Below, in pieces: positions 6,123-13,325 of a stretch of DNA of 14,826 nucleotides (the stretch's first letter is position 1; each line of letters opens with the position of its first letter). The stretch covers positions 1 to 14,826 of the forward strand of contig JBEBSR010000059.1 of assembly GCA_040394195.1 (NCBI GenBank). Reading direction: 5' to 3'. The notes beneath the pieces are model-generated. The model did no database searches. It was not told where the DNA came from and was given only the letters and a program-made list of their open reading frames with translations. This stretch comes from Wohlfahrtiimonas larvae_A (lineage in GTDB: Bacteria; Pseudomonadota; Gammaproteobacteria; Cardiobacteriales; Wohlfahrtiimonadaceae). Both the position numbers and the translations under genes were made by a program.

Positions 6123-7805
6123 ATGATCCAGAACCCACAAACTAAATACCAAGCATTTGCACCATTGAAATTGAAAGATCGCACTTGGCCAGATCAAGTG
6201 ATCGATAAAGCGCCACGTTGGTTATCATCAGATTTACGTGATGGCAATCAGGCTTTGATCGAGCCAATGAATATTGAACAAAAATTAAGAATGTTTGATT
6301 TGTTGATCGAATGTGGTTTTAAAGAGATCGAAGTAGCTTTCCCATCGGCTTCTGATACTGAATTCACATTTGTGCGTCGTTTGATCGAAGAAAACCGTAT
6401 TCCTAGTGATGTGACAATCCAAGTGTTGACGCAATCACGTGAAGATTTAGTTGTGCGTACATTTGAAGCATTGAAAGGTTGTAAACAAGCAATTGTGCAT
6501 ATCTATAATGCAACATCCCCAACATTCCGCCGTGTTGTTTTTAATAAAACGAAAGAAGAAGTGAAAGCATTGGCTGTATTTGGTATGAGCTTGGCAGTTG
6601 AAGAAGCGAAGAAATATCCTGAAACAGATTGGACATTTGAATATTCACCAGAAATTTTCACAGATACTGAAATGGAATTTGCCGTCGAAGTCTGTGAAGC
6701 TGTCGTCGCAGTCGTTAAGCCAACACCAGAAAAGCCAGTCATCTTTAACTTGCCTGCAACAGTAGAAGTAGCAACGCCAAACGTGTATGCAGATCAAATT
6801 GAATATTTCTGCCGTAATATCAGCTGCCGTGATAGCGTGATTGTGAGCTTGCATACGCATAATGATCGTGGTTGCGCAGTTGCGGCAACTGAATTGGGTT
6901 TAATGGCAGGCGGTGATCGTGTAGAAGGCTGTTTGTTTGGCCACGGCGAGCGCACAGGCAATGTAGATTTAATCACAATGGCGTTGAATATGTACACGCA
7001 AGGTTTGGATCCAAAATTGAATTTCTCGCAAATCAATAAAGTTGTGCGAGAAGTGGAATATTGTACAGCGATTAAAGTGCACCCTCGCCATCCTTATGCA
7101 GGTGAGTTGGTATTTACAGCATTCTCAGGCTCGCATCAGGATGCAATTCGTAAAGGCTTATCTGATATTAAGAATAACCCTGATCAAATGTGGAAAGTAC
7201 CATATTTGCCAATCGATCCAATTGATGTTGGCCGTTCTTATGAGGCAGTGATTCGTGTGAATAGTCAATCAGGTAAAGGCGGTATTTCTTACTTATTAGA
7301 AGAAGATCATGGCATCAATATGCCACGCCGATTACAGATCGAATTCAGCCGTGTTGTGCAAAATGAAGCAGATGGTAAAGGCATTGAAGTCACATCACCT
7401 ATGATCTTTGATTTATTCAATCGTGAATTCTTAAATAAAGGTATTGTTTCGATCGAACAGCCAATTAATATTGTGGAAGATGAAAGCGGTCATACTGAAA
7501 TCACAGTTGCAGTTCATACATCAACACAAAAATATACAGCAAAAGGGCAAGGTAATGGTCCAATTGCAGCATTAGTGAATGCTTTGAATACAACTTTAAA
7601 TATTAATGTAGATGTTGTGAGCTATCACGAGCATGCAAGAAGCCAAGGTTCTAAAGCGGAAGCAGTGGCATTTGTAGAGATGCAAGTGGATGCTAAAACG
7701 TTATTTGGTGTTGCAATTCATGCCAATACAGCAAGAGCATCTATTGATGCTGTGATCTCAGCATTGAATCGTGCAATTGTAAAAGGTTTGGTTGAAGTAA
7801 AATAA
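6123..7805 (+). CDS. leuA: 2-Isopropylmalate synthase
   Basis: LeuA condenses 2-oxoisovalerate with acetyl-CoA to give 2-isopropylmalate, the committed step of leucine synthesis. At 560 residues this is the long type also found in Pseudomonas and Corynebacterium, not the ~520-residue E. coli type. The TIM-barrel metal site shows SSDLRD40-GNQ near the N-terminus and SLH244-T-H246-NDRG, with GHGERTGN280-VDL after it. The last ~130 residues (from about 430) form the LeuA regulatory dimer domain that normally binds leucine for feedback inhibition. The start is set by GAGGA at 6111-6115, 7 nt before the ATG. Expression is probably controlled by the Leu leader upstream. It is followed at once by a terminator, so leuBCD must lie elsewhere. 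Confidence 0.95.
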   Translation: MIQNPQTKYQAFAPLKLKDRTWPDQVIDKAPRWLSSDLRDGNQALIEPMNIEQKLRMFDLLIECGFKEIEVAFPSASDTEFTFVRRLIEENRIPSDVTIQVLTQSREDLVVRTFEALKGCKQAIVHIYNATSPTFRRVVFNKTKEEVKALAVFGMSLAVEEAKKYPETDWTFEYSPEIFTDTEMEFAVEVCEAVVAVVKPTPEKPVIFNLPATVEVATPNVYADQIEYFCRNISCRDSVIVSLHTHNDRGCAVAATELGLMAGGDRVEGCLFGHGERTGNVDLITMALNMYTQGLDPKLNFSQINKVVREVEYCTAIKVHPRHPYAGELVFTAFSGSHQDAIRKGLSDIKNNPDQMWKVPYLPIDPIDVGRSYEAVIRVNSQSGKGGISYLLEEDHGINMPRRLQIEFSRVVQNEADGKGIEVTSPMIFDLFNREFLNKGIVSIEQPINIVEDESGHTEITVAVHTSTQKYTAKGQGNGPIAALVNALNTTLNINVDVVSYHEHARSQGSKAEAVAFVEMQVDAKTLFGVAIHANTARASIDAVISALNRAIVKGLVEVK

Positions 7806-7826
7806 TTCTAGATTCTTACTGTAGAG

Positions 7827-7855
7827 TTGATAAAATAGCGAAGTCCATCTATATA
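7827..7855 (+). promoter_or_regulatory. metK promoter nested in the leuA terminator
   Basis: TTGATA at 7827-7832 and TATATA at 7850-7855 are spaced by 17 nt. The -10 is the loop of the leuA terminator and the spacer holds its left arm. Transcription should start near 7862-7864, giving metK a 5' UTR of about 117 nt. Confidence 0.55.
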
Positions 7856-7869
7856 GGATGGACTTTTTT
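7841..7869 (+). terminator. leuA intrinsic terminator
   Basis: AAGTCCATC (7841-7849) and GATGGACTT (7857-7865) form a 9-bp stem with a 7-nt loop, TATATAG, followed by a run of six T. It lies 36 nt after the leuA stop. Confidence 0.88.
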
Positions 7870-7879
7870 GTTATATGGG

Positions 7880-7958
7880 TTGTGTTCGGTGGCTATCACG
7901 TTTCGGACACAAGAGTACAATATGTATTGTCTTAGGATACTTAATCCTCGGACTCACC
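7880..7958 (+). promoter_or_regulatory. Structured metK 5' leader, candidate riboswitch-like element
   Basis: TTGTGTTCG (7880-7888) pairs over 9 bp with CGGACACAA (7904-7912), with an inner GTG/CAC stem. Directly after it, GAGT (7913-7916) pairs with ACTC (7952-7955) to close a three-way junction. The junction has two arms: ACAATA/TATTGT (7917-7930) and AGGAT/ATCCT (7934-7948, loop ACTTA). GGTGG (7888-7892) could pair with TCACC (7954-7958) as a pseudoknot, replacing the terminal pair of the first stem. The fold ends 8 nt before the metK Shine-Dalgarno. I do not see the conserved core of SAM-I, SAM-II, SAM-III or the SAH riboswitch. A cis-regulatory role is inferred from position and fold. 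Confidence 0.45.
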
Positions 7959-7979
7959 ATTTCTTTGAGAGAATTCAAT

Positions 7980-9182
7980 ATGAGCTATTTATTTACATCA
8001 GAATCTGTGTCAGAAGGACATCCAGATAAAATTGCCGATCAAATTTCAGATGCTGTTTTGGATGCAATCATCCAGAAAGATCGTCATGCACGTGTAGCAT
8101 GTGAAACATTGGTGAAAACAGGTGCTGCAATCATTGCAGGTGAAATTACAACAAGTGCTTGGGTTGATTTAGAAGACTTAGTGCGTAATGTGATCACTGG
8201 TATTGGTTATAACTCTTCAGATGTAGGTTTTGATGGTGCAACTTGTGCAATCATCAATATGATTGGTAAACAGAGCGTAGATATTGCTCAAGGTGTTGAT
8301 CGTTCTAAACCAGAAGATCAAGGTGCAGGTGACCAAGGTTTAATGTTTGGTTATGCATCGAATGAAACTGATGTTTTAATGCCAGCACCGATTACATATG
8401 CACACCGTTTGGTGGAACGTCAATCAGAAGTACGTAAATCAGGTTTGTTGCCATGGTTAAGACCAGATGCAAAAAGCCAAATTACATTTGCGTATGACAA
8501 TGATGGCAAGATCCAAGGGATTGATGCAATCGTTCTATCCACTCAGCATAATCCTGATGTTTCTCAAAAGGATTTGAAAGAAGCTGTGATGGAATTGATC
8601 ATCAAGCATGTGATTCCAAAAGAGTGGATTACAGAAAACACTAAATTCCATATCAACCCAACAGGTAACTTCGTGATCGGTGGCCCAGTCGGTGACTGTG
8701 GTTTAACTGGTCGTAAAATCATTGTGGATACTTACGGTGGGATGGCTCGTCATGGCGGCGGTGCTTTCTCTGGTAAAGATCCATCCAAAGTTGATCGTTC
8801 AGCAGCTTATGCTGGTCGTTATGTTGCAAAGAACATTGTTGCAGCAGGGTTAGCGGATAAATGTGAAATTCAAGTTTCTTACGCAATTGGCGTAGCTGAA
8901 CCAACATCTATCTCAATCACAACTTTTGGCACAAACAAAATTCCAGAAGCAGAAATCGAACGTTTAGTGCGTGCGCATTTTGACTTACGTCCTTATGCAA
9001 TTACAACAATGTTGGATATGTTGCACCCAATTTATCAGCCTACAGCAGCTTATGGTCACTTTGGTCGTGATCCATATGAAATTACTTATCAGAACTCTGA
9101 TAATGTAGAAACAAAAGCGACAGCATTCAGTTGGGAAAAAACGGATAAAGCTGAGGTTTTACGAAGCGAAGCAAAACTATAA
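7980..9182 (+). CDS. metK: S-adenosylmethionine synthase
   Basis: MetK makes S-adenosylmethionine from methionine and ATP in the cytoplasm, normally as a homotetramer. The 400-residue protein is slightly longer than E. coli MetK (384). It has the N-terminal SESVSEGH14-PDK metal/ATP segment, the G115-AGDQG-LMFGYA signature and the GGG261-AFSGKDPSKVDRSAAY phosphate-binding signature, with both halves of the three-domain fold complete. The ATG at 7980 gives the family's canonical N-terminus, with GAGAGA 7 nt upstream. An in-frame ATG at 7875 would add 35 residues translated from the structured leader and is not credible. It appears monocistronic, with its own nested promoter and terminator. The structured 5' UTR suggests post-initiation control, possibly by SAM or methionine. 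Confidence 0.96.
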   Translation: MSYLFTSESVSEGHPDKIADQISDAVLDAIIQKDRHARVACETLVKTGAAIIAGEITTSAWVDLEDLVRNVITGIGYNSSDVGFDGATCAIINMIGKQSVDIAQGVDRSKPEDQGAGDQGLMFGYASNETDVLMPAPITYAHRLVERQSEVRKSGLLPWLRPDAKSQITFAYDNDGKIQGIDAIVLSTQHNPDVSQKDLKEAVMELIIKHVIPKEWITENTKFHINPTGNFVIGGPVGDCGLTGRKIIVDTYGGMARHGGGAFSGKDPSKVDRSAAYAGRYVAKNIVAAGLADKCEIQVSYAIGVAEPTSISITTFGTNKIPEAEIERLVRAHFDLRPYAITTMLDMLHPIYQPTAAYGHFGRDPYEITYQNSDNVETKATAFSWEKTDKAEVLRSEAKL

Positions 9183-9183
9183 C

Positions 9184-9211
9184 TTGACTTTTTCCTATAA
9201 ACGGCTAAAAT
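9184..9211 (+). promoter_or_regulatory. rpmH promoter overlapping the metK terminator
   Basis: TTGACT begins 2 nt after the metK stop (9184-9189) and is followed at 16 nt by TAAAAT (9206-9211). The -10 lies inside the loop of the metK terminator hairpin, so the two elements share bases. Transcription should start near 9218. Confidence 0.6.
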
Positions 9212-9225
9212 TTTCGTTTATTTTT
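9197..9225 (+). terminator. metK intrinsic terminator
   Basis: ATAAACG (9197-9203) pairs with CGTTTAT (9215-9221) across an 11-nt loop and is followed by TTTTG. The stem is 7 bp and AT-rich, so it may be leaky. Confidence 0.6.
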
Positions 9226-9253
9226 GCGTTAAAGAATATATTAAGGATTCATT

Positions 9254-9388
9254 ATGAAACGTACATTTCAACCAAGCGTAATCAAAAGAGCACGTGACCA
9301 CGGTTTCCGTGCACGTATGGCAACTAAGAATGGCCGTAAAGTATTAAACCGCCGTCGCGCTCGCGGTCGTGCAAAATTGTCTGCATAA
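9254..9388 (+). CDS. rpmH: 50S ribosomal protein L34
   Basis: This 44-residue, highly basic protein begins MKRTFQPSVIKRARDHGFRA and continues through RMATKNGRKVLNRRRARGR, the near-invariant L34 sequence. L34 binds 23S rRNA in the large subunit. AAGGA lies 6 nt before the ATG. It opens the conserved rpmH-rnpA-yidD-yidC order; a terminator-like hairpin follows 15 nt after its stop, which would keep L34 output far above that of RnpA, as is usual. The upstream neighbour is metK rather than dnaA, although rpmH is often divergent from dnaA in related bacteria. Confidence 0.97.
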   Translation: MKRTFQPSVIKRARDHGFRARMATKNGRKVLNRRRARGRAKLSA

Positions 9389-9403
9389 TCATTGATTATT
9401 GCT

Positions 9404-9430
9404 AAAAAGGCGCTGTTAAGGCGCCTTTTT
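9404..9430 (+). terminator. rpmH-rnpA intercistronic terminator/attenuator
   Basis: AAAAAGGCGC (9404-9413) and GCGCCTTTTT (9421-9430) form a perfect 10-bp stem with loop TGTTAAG, the T-run being part of the right arm. No promoter is evident between it and rnpA, so it probably allows partial read-through. Confidence 0.88.
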
Positions 9431-9454
9431 ACATTTTAGAAAGAGATAATCTTG

Positions 9455-9802
9455 ATGTCATACAGTTTTACTAGAGAACAGCGTTTATTAACAGCCAAAG
9501 ATTTTGGTTATGTTTTTGATCATCCCACGCGATTATCTGATCGTTTTTTTACTGTTCTAGCCAAAAAACAATTATCCCCGAAGCAAGCAAGACTCGGGCT
9601 TGCCATCGCTAAAAAAAATCTGAAAAGAGCCCATGACCGTAATTTAGTTAAACGTGTTGTTCGTGAAACTTTTAGATTAAATCAGGAAAAATTGATGGGC
9701 TTTGACATAGTAGTGCTTGTCAAAGGCAACGTTTCCTTAGATAATCGTGAGCTGTTACATCAATCATTGAAACAACATTGGGATAAAGTAGGGAAGTTGT
9801 GA
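9455..9802 (+). CDS. rnpA: Ribonuclease P protein component
   Basis: RnpA is the protein subunit of RNase P and helps the catalytic RNA bind and mature the 5' ends of tRNAs. The 115-residue basic protein shows the expected FTREQRLLTAKDF start, the ARLGLAIAKK strand and the RNR-type motif in HDRNLVKRVVRE, then a Dxxx-like DIVVLVK strand. I chose the ATG at 9455 over the TTG at 9452 because AAAGAG lies 9 nt upstream of the ATG and the family begins near this Met. It ends in TGA overlapping the GTG start of yidD by 4 nt. It probably depends on read-through from the rpmH promoter. Confidence 0.95.
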   Translation: MSYSFTREQRLLTAKDFGYVFDHPTRLSDRFFTVLAKKQLSPKQARLGLAIAKKNLKRAHDRNLVKRVVRETFRLNQEKLMGFDIVVLVKGNVSLDNRELLHQSLKQHWDKVGKL

Positions 9803-10008
9803 AAACAATTTTAATTGGTTTAATTAAAATGTATCAACTATTTTTGAGTCCGTGGGTTGGGCAGCAATGCCGTTTTACACCATCGTGCTCAAATTATTCT
9901 ATTGAAGCCATTCGTAAGCATGGCGCGATCAAAGGTTGTTGGCTCACATTCAGGCGTTTAATTCGTTGTCATCCGTTTTGTGATGGCGGTGAAGATCCTG
10001 TTCCGTAG
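9799..10008 (+). CDS. yidD: Membrane protein insertion efficiency factor YidD
   Basis: YidD is a small inner-membrane-associated protein that aids insertion of proteins by YidC. The 69 residues contain the family signature CRFTPSCSNYSIEAIRKHG, with the N-terminal amphipathic helix LIGLIKMYQLFLSPW and the later GCWLTFRRLIRCHPFC-GG. Translation starts at a GTG that overlaps the rnpA stop (GTGA), with GGGAAG just upstream, so coupling to rnpA is expected. Length is in the usual short range of 70-85 residues. Confidence 0.93.
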   Translation: MKTILIGLIKMYQLFLSPWVGQQCRFTPSCSNYSIEAIRKHGAIKGCWLTFRRLIRCHPFCDGGEDPVP

Positions 10009-10046
10009 AAGCTTTTTTGTTCATTTTTGAGTTTAAAGATATTACT

Positions 10047-11744
10047 ATGCAAAATAATCGATTAATACTCTGGGCAATTTTCGGGTTGCTTGCCTTTATG
10101 GTTTTTAATAAATGGCAAACAGCAAATTTACCCGTTGCACCCCAGACTGCGCAAACTGCACAAGTTTCGCAATCAATTTCGCCAGCTGCTGATGGCTCCG
10201 TTCCTGCTGTGAATGCGCCAGATACTTCGGCAATTCCTAATGTAATGGCGACTCAAGCTAAAACAATTACAGTGGAAACAGATGTATTATCCATCAATAT
10301 TACATTGGCAGGTGGTGACATCTCTGATGTTAAATTGTTGAAATACTCTGAGAGCTTAGAGAATAAGGATGTACCTTTTGCATTGTTATCTTCTGATCCT
10401 GGACGTTTATTTGTGAGTCAAACAGGTTTGATTGGTGCAACAGGCCAAGCTAACTTCTCTCATAATGTGACAACCTTTAATGCTGAAAAAGAGCATTACA
10501 CATTAGCAGATGGTCAAGACAGTGTCATTGTTCCAATGACTTATGTTGATCCTGATACAGGTTCAATTTTAACAAAAATCTATGAATTCAAACGTGGCAG
10601 CTATGATATTGGCTTCACACAAAAATTAACTAACAATGCTTCAGCGCCTTGGGTTGGCTTGAATTACTTGCAATTGGTTCAGAAAGATCCTAAAGCAAGT
10701 GGCCACATGGTGGGTGCATCAAGCTATACAGGCCCTGTATTCTCTATGGGTGAAGAATCTTATAAGAAAGTACCTTTCGATAAGTTAGTTGAAAATGCTC
10801 CTGCGATCAAACAATCAGGTACTTATGGTTGGGCAGCGATGATCCAGCAGTACTTCACTTCAGCATGGTTAGCATTGGATGGTACAGCGCATACAGTTGA
10901 AGTTGCAAAACTACCAGGTGATATCGCGATGGTTCGTTTAATGGACAGTACAACAGTTTCTGTTCCAGTAGGCGCAACACATGAATTTAAAAGCAGCTTA
11001 TACAGTGGCCCAAAAATTAAGAAAGACTTAGTTGCGGCGGGTGAATATAAAGCGGCTGACGGCAAAGATGGCAATGCAAAATTAGAATTAACTTTAGATT
11101 ACGGCTGGTTTAGCCCAATTTCAGCATTGATGTTGATCATTCTTGAGTTCTTCCACGGTTTTGTTGGCAACTATGGTTGGTCAATTGTATTGTTAACGTT
11201 CACAGTAAAATTAGTATTGTATCCTTTCTCTGAAAAAGGCTACCGCTCAATGGCAAAAATGCGTCATTTAGCACCTGAAATGCAACGTTTGAAAGAGTTG
11301 TATGGCAGTGATAAACAAAAGATTGGTCAAGAAACAATTGCACTTTATCGTAAAGAGAAAGTGAACCCAATGGGTGGTTGTTGGCCAATGTTGATCCAGA
11401 TTCCAATCTTTATTGCATTGTTCTGGATGTTGCAAGAAAGTGTTCAATTGCGCCAAGCGCCATGGATCTTATGGATTCACGACTTAGCGATTATGGATCC
11501 TTACTTCATTTTACCAATCATTATGTGTGGTACGATGTTTGTTCAACAAATGTTTAACCCACCGCCACCAGATCCAATGCAAGCAAAAATCATGAAGTTC
11601 ATGCCTTTAGTATTCGGCTTCATGTTCTTGTGGTTTGCTTCAGGTATCGTTTTATATTGGATCGTGAACAACTTGTTAACAATCCTACAACAGTGGTTGA
11701 TCAATCGTCGTATTGAAGCTGCTGACAAGAAAGCAAAAGCATAA
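10047..11744 (+). CDS. yidC: Membrane protein insertase YidC
   Basis: YidC inserts and folds inner-membrane proteins alone or with SecYEG. The 565-residue protein has the gram-negative layout. An N-terminal membrane anchor (LILWAIFGLLAFMVF, residues 6-20) is followed by a Pro/Ala/Gln-rich linker, a periplasmic beta domain to about residue 345, and then five membrane segments. The C-terminal part shows YRSMAKMRHLAPEMQRLKELYG, EKVNPMGGCWPMLIQIPIF, and FLWFASGIVLYWIVNN. The positive charge in the hydrophilic groove is Lys388 rather than the E. coli Arg, as in Pseudomonas-type YidC. An upstream in-frame ATG at 10017 would put a charged, non-hydrophobic stretch before the anchor, so I chose the ATG at 10047. 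It follows yidD after 38 nt and ends at a strong terminator. Confidence 0.95.
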   Translation: MQNNRLILWAIFGLLAFMVFNKWQTANLPVAPQTAQTAQVSQSISPAADGSVPAVNAPDTSAIPNVMATQAKTITVETDVLSINITLAGGDISDVKLLKYSESLENKDVPFALLSSDPGRLFVSQTGLIGATGQANFSHNVTTFNAEKEHYTLADGQDSVIVPMTYVDPDTGSILTKIYEFKRGSYDIGFTQKLTNNASAPWVGLNYLQLVQKDPKASGHMVGASSYTGPVFSMGEESYKKVPFDKLVENAPAIKQSGTYGWAAMIQQYFTSAWLALDGTAHTVEVAKLPGDIAMVRLMDSTTVSVPVGATHEFKSSLYSGPKIKKDLVAAGEYKAADGKDGNAKLELTLDYGWFSPISALMLIILEFFHGFVGNYGWSIVLLTFTVKLVLYPFSEKGYRSMAKMRHLAPEMQRLKELYGSDKQKIGQETIALYRKEKVNPMGGCWPMLIQIPIFIALFWMLQESVQLRQAPWILWIHDLAIMDPYFILPIIMCGTMFVQQMFNPPPPDPMQAKIMKFMPLVFGFMFLWFASGIVLYWIVNNLLTILQQWLINRRIEAADKKAKA

Positions 11745-11809
11745 TTATATTTAATTATTGTTTTGGAAAAATAAAATTTTATATAGAATTAGCGAAATAT
11801 TAATTCTTA

Positions 11810-11838
11810 AGTTTATTTGAAATGAAATCTCCTATAAT
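11810..11838 (+). promoter_or_regulatory. Possible mnmE promoter with TATAAT inside the yidC terminator
   Basis: A perfect TATAAT at 11833-11838 lies at the top of the left arm of the yidC terminator. The -35 region at 17 nt (AGTTTA) is poor. The transcript would start near 11845 and lead into GAGGGA before the mnmE ATG. Confidence 0.4.
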
Positions 11839-11861
11839 GGTGACGTTATAGGAGATTTTTT
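11825..11861 (+). terminator. yidC intrinsic terminator
   Basis: AAATCTCCTATAA (11825-11837) and TTATAGGAGATTT (11846-11858) form a perfect 13-bp stem with loop TGGTGACG, followed by a run of six T. It lies 80 nt after yidC. A smaller hairpin, AGAATTA/TAATTCT, lies just upstream at 11785-11807. Confidence 0.92.
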
Positions 11862-11874
11862 ATATGAGGGAATC

Positions 11875-13200
11875 ATGAAAGAGACAACCATTGCTGCGAT
11901 TGCATCAGGCATTTCCATCGGCGGAGTTGGGATTATTCGTATCTCTGGCCCGCAAAGCTATGCCATTGCATTAGAGATTTGTCAGAAAGAATCTTTAGTC
12001 GCGCGCCATGCAACATTCACACAATTTTATAATGGTGCGGATGAAGTGATGGATGAAGGTATTGCAATCTACTTTAAAGGACCAAGCTCCTTTACAGGTG
12101 AGGATTCTGTGGAATTGCAAGGTCATGGTGGTTTGGTTGTTTTAAATCGTGTTCTCAAACGTGTATATGAATTGGGTGCTGAGCCTGCTAAAGCGGGTGA
12201 GTTTACAGAGCGTGCTTTCTTGAATGGTAAATTAGATCTTGTGCAGGCAGAAGCGATTCATGATCTCATTATGAGCCAAAGTGAAGCACAAGCAAAAGCT
12301 GCGATGAACTCTTTATCAGGCCAATTTTCAACAAAAACCAGCACAATCAGTGAAGCATTGATTCATTTGCGTGTTTATGTGGAAGCATCCATTGATTTCA
12401 GTGAAGAGGATATTGATTTCATCTCTGATGGTCATGTAATGGAACGCTTGAATACTGTAGAAGCAGATATTTTGAATTTATTGCAAAATGCGAATCAAGG
12501 TAAGTTGCTGACAGATGGTTTGACAGTTGTCTTGGCAGGTAAGCCTAATGCAGGTAAATCTAGTATCTTGAATGCATTATCTGGTGAAGAAAGTGCAATC
12601 GTAACGGATATTGCAGGCACAACGCGCGATACATTGAAAGAGAGCATCATCATTCATGGCTTGCCATTGCACATCATTGATACGGCAGGTTTGCGTGAAA
12701 CAACAGATGTGATTGAGCAAGAAGGTATTCGTAGAACACGTGAAGCGATGAAAAAAGCAGACTTGATCTTATGGATACATGACGATCAAGATCAAAGTGC
12801 GGAGAAGGATGCACTATTAGAATCACTCAATGCACCAATACTACATATTCGAAACAAGATTGATTTAACAGGCAATGAAGTTGGCAGAGTAGAAGATACA
12901 ATCATGCTTTCAGCGAAGCGTAGTGATGGTATTGACCTACTGAAAGATGCAATCGTAGAAGCTGTACAATTCCAACCAAGTCAAGGCATGTTTAGTGCGA
13001 GAGAGCGCCATTTAGTCGCATTGAGGGAAAGTTTAGAACATTTGGATGTGGCTAAAAAACTATTGAATGAAGGCCATAGTATTGATTTAGTGGCAGAAGA
13101 AATTCGATTAGCACAAGATGATATTGGGCTAATTACAGGTAGGTTCACAACAGATGAATTATTGGGTGAAATATTCTCAAGCTTCTGTATTGGCAAGTAG
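11875..13200 (+). CDS. mnmE: tRNA modification GTPase MnmE
   Basis: MnmE works with MnmG to put the 5-carboxymethylaminomethyl group on wobble U34 of tRNAs. The 441-residue protein has the N-terminal folate-binding domain (TIAAIASGISIGGVGIIRISG and PSSFTGEDSVELQGHGG). A helical domain follows, then an inserted GTPase domain with G1 G222-KPNAGKSS, G3 D269-TAG, G4 N327-KID and G5 SAK. It ends in the invariant C-I-G-K with Cys438. E. coli MnmE is 454 residues, so it is essentially full length. GAGGGA lies 4 nt before the ATG. It is separated from yidC by the strong terminator, so it likely has its own promoter. I see no clear terminator after it. Confidence 0.96.
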   Translation: MKETTIAAIASGISIGGVGIIRISGPQSYAIALEICQKESLVARHATFTQFYNGADEVMDEGIAIYFKGPSSFTGEDSVELQGHGGLVVLNRVLKRVYELGAEPAKAGEFTERAFLNGKLDLVQAEAIHDLIMSQSEAQAKAAMNSLSGQFSTKTSTISEALIHLRVYVEASIDFSEEDIDFISDGHVMERLNTVEADILNLLQNANQGKLLTDGLTVVLAGKPNAGKSSILNALSGEESAIVTDIAGTTRDTLKESIIIHGLPLHIIDTAGLRETTDVIEQEGIRRTREAMKKADLILWIHDDQDQSAEKDALLESLNAPILHIRNKIDLTGNEVGRVEDTIMLSAKRSDGIDLLKDAIVEAVQFQPSQGMFSARERHLVALRESLEHLDVAKKLLNEGHSIDLVAEEIRLAQDDIGLITGRFTTDELLGEIFSSFCIGK

Positions 13201-13208
13201 TCTGAATA

Positions 13209-13230
13209 ATTGACTACTTATTGACAACTT
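13209..13230 (+). repeat. Tandem 11-nt repeat at the mqo -35
   Basis: ATTGACTACTT (13209-13219) is followed directly by ATTGACAACTT (13220-13230), one mismatch in 11. The second copy supplies the -35 TTGACA. The 11-nt period places both copies on the same DNA face, which would suit a bound regulator, though chance duplication is possible. Confidence 0.5.
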
Positions 13231-13250
13231 TTCATGCGTCATGATTATTA
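13221..13250 (+). promoter_or_regulatory. Promoter of the malate:quinone oxidoreductase gene
   Basis: A perfect TTGACA at 13221-13226 and TTATTA at 13245-13250 are spaced by 18 nt, with an extended -10 TGA immediately before the -10. Start would be near 13257, giving a 5' UTR of about 70 nt. Confidence 0.6.
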
Positions 13251-13325
13251 AATTTCTTTTGAGAAAAAACGTGGTTCAAGTATTATATGAAAGGTTGTCG
13301 AGTCAACTCTGAATGGAATGGGGAT

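Noticed and set aside
5958..7918. 11-nt sequence CACAAGAGTAC shared by the leuA leader (5958-5968) and the metK leader (7908-7918)
   Set aside because: Several exact 11-mer repeats are expected by chance in a window this size, and the flanks do not match.
7913..7959. tRNA-like element (GAGT...ACTC then ACCA)
   Set aside because: Only 4 bp of the acceptor pair, there is no anticodon arm of proper size, and no TTC-type T-loop; it is too short for a tRNA and better read as part of the metK leader fold.
7875..7979. In-frame ATG extending MetK by 35 residues
   Set aside because: The extension is the structured leader, has no homology to MetK, and the ATG at 7980 has its own Shine-Dalgarno and gives the canonical MetK N-terminus.
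9183..9253. Replication origin near rpmH
   Set aside because: No DnaA box cluster (TTATCCACA-like) is visible in the intergenic region; the AT-rich part is explained by the terminator and promoter.
10017..10046. Upstream ATG adding 10 residues to YidC
   Set aside because: It places a charged peptide before the N-terminal anchor and lacks family support; the ATG at 10047 gives the normal short N-terminus.
11785..11807. AGAATTA/TAATTCT hairpin as the yidC terminator
   Set aside because: The stem is short and AT-rich with no T-run; the 13-bp hairpin at 11825-11858 is the clear terminator.
13287..13325. Upstream ATG adding 13 residues to the malate:quinone oxidoreductase
   Set aside because: The FAD-binding strand should begin almost at the start Met, and GGGGA precedes the ATG at 13326.
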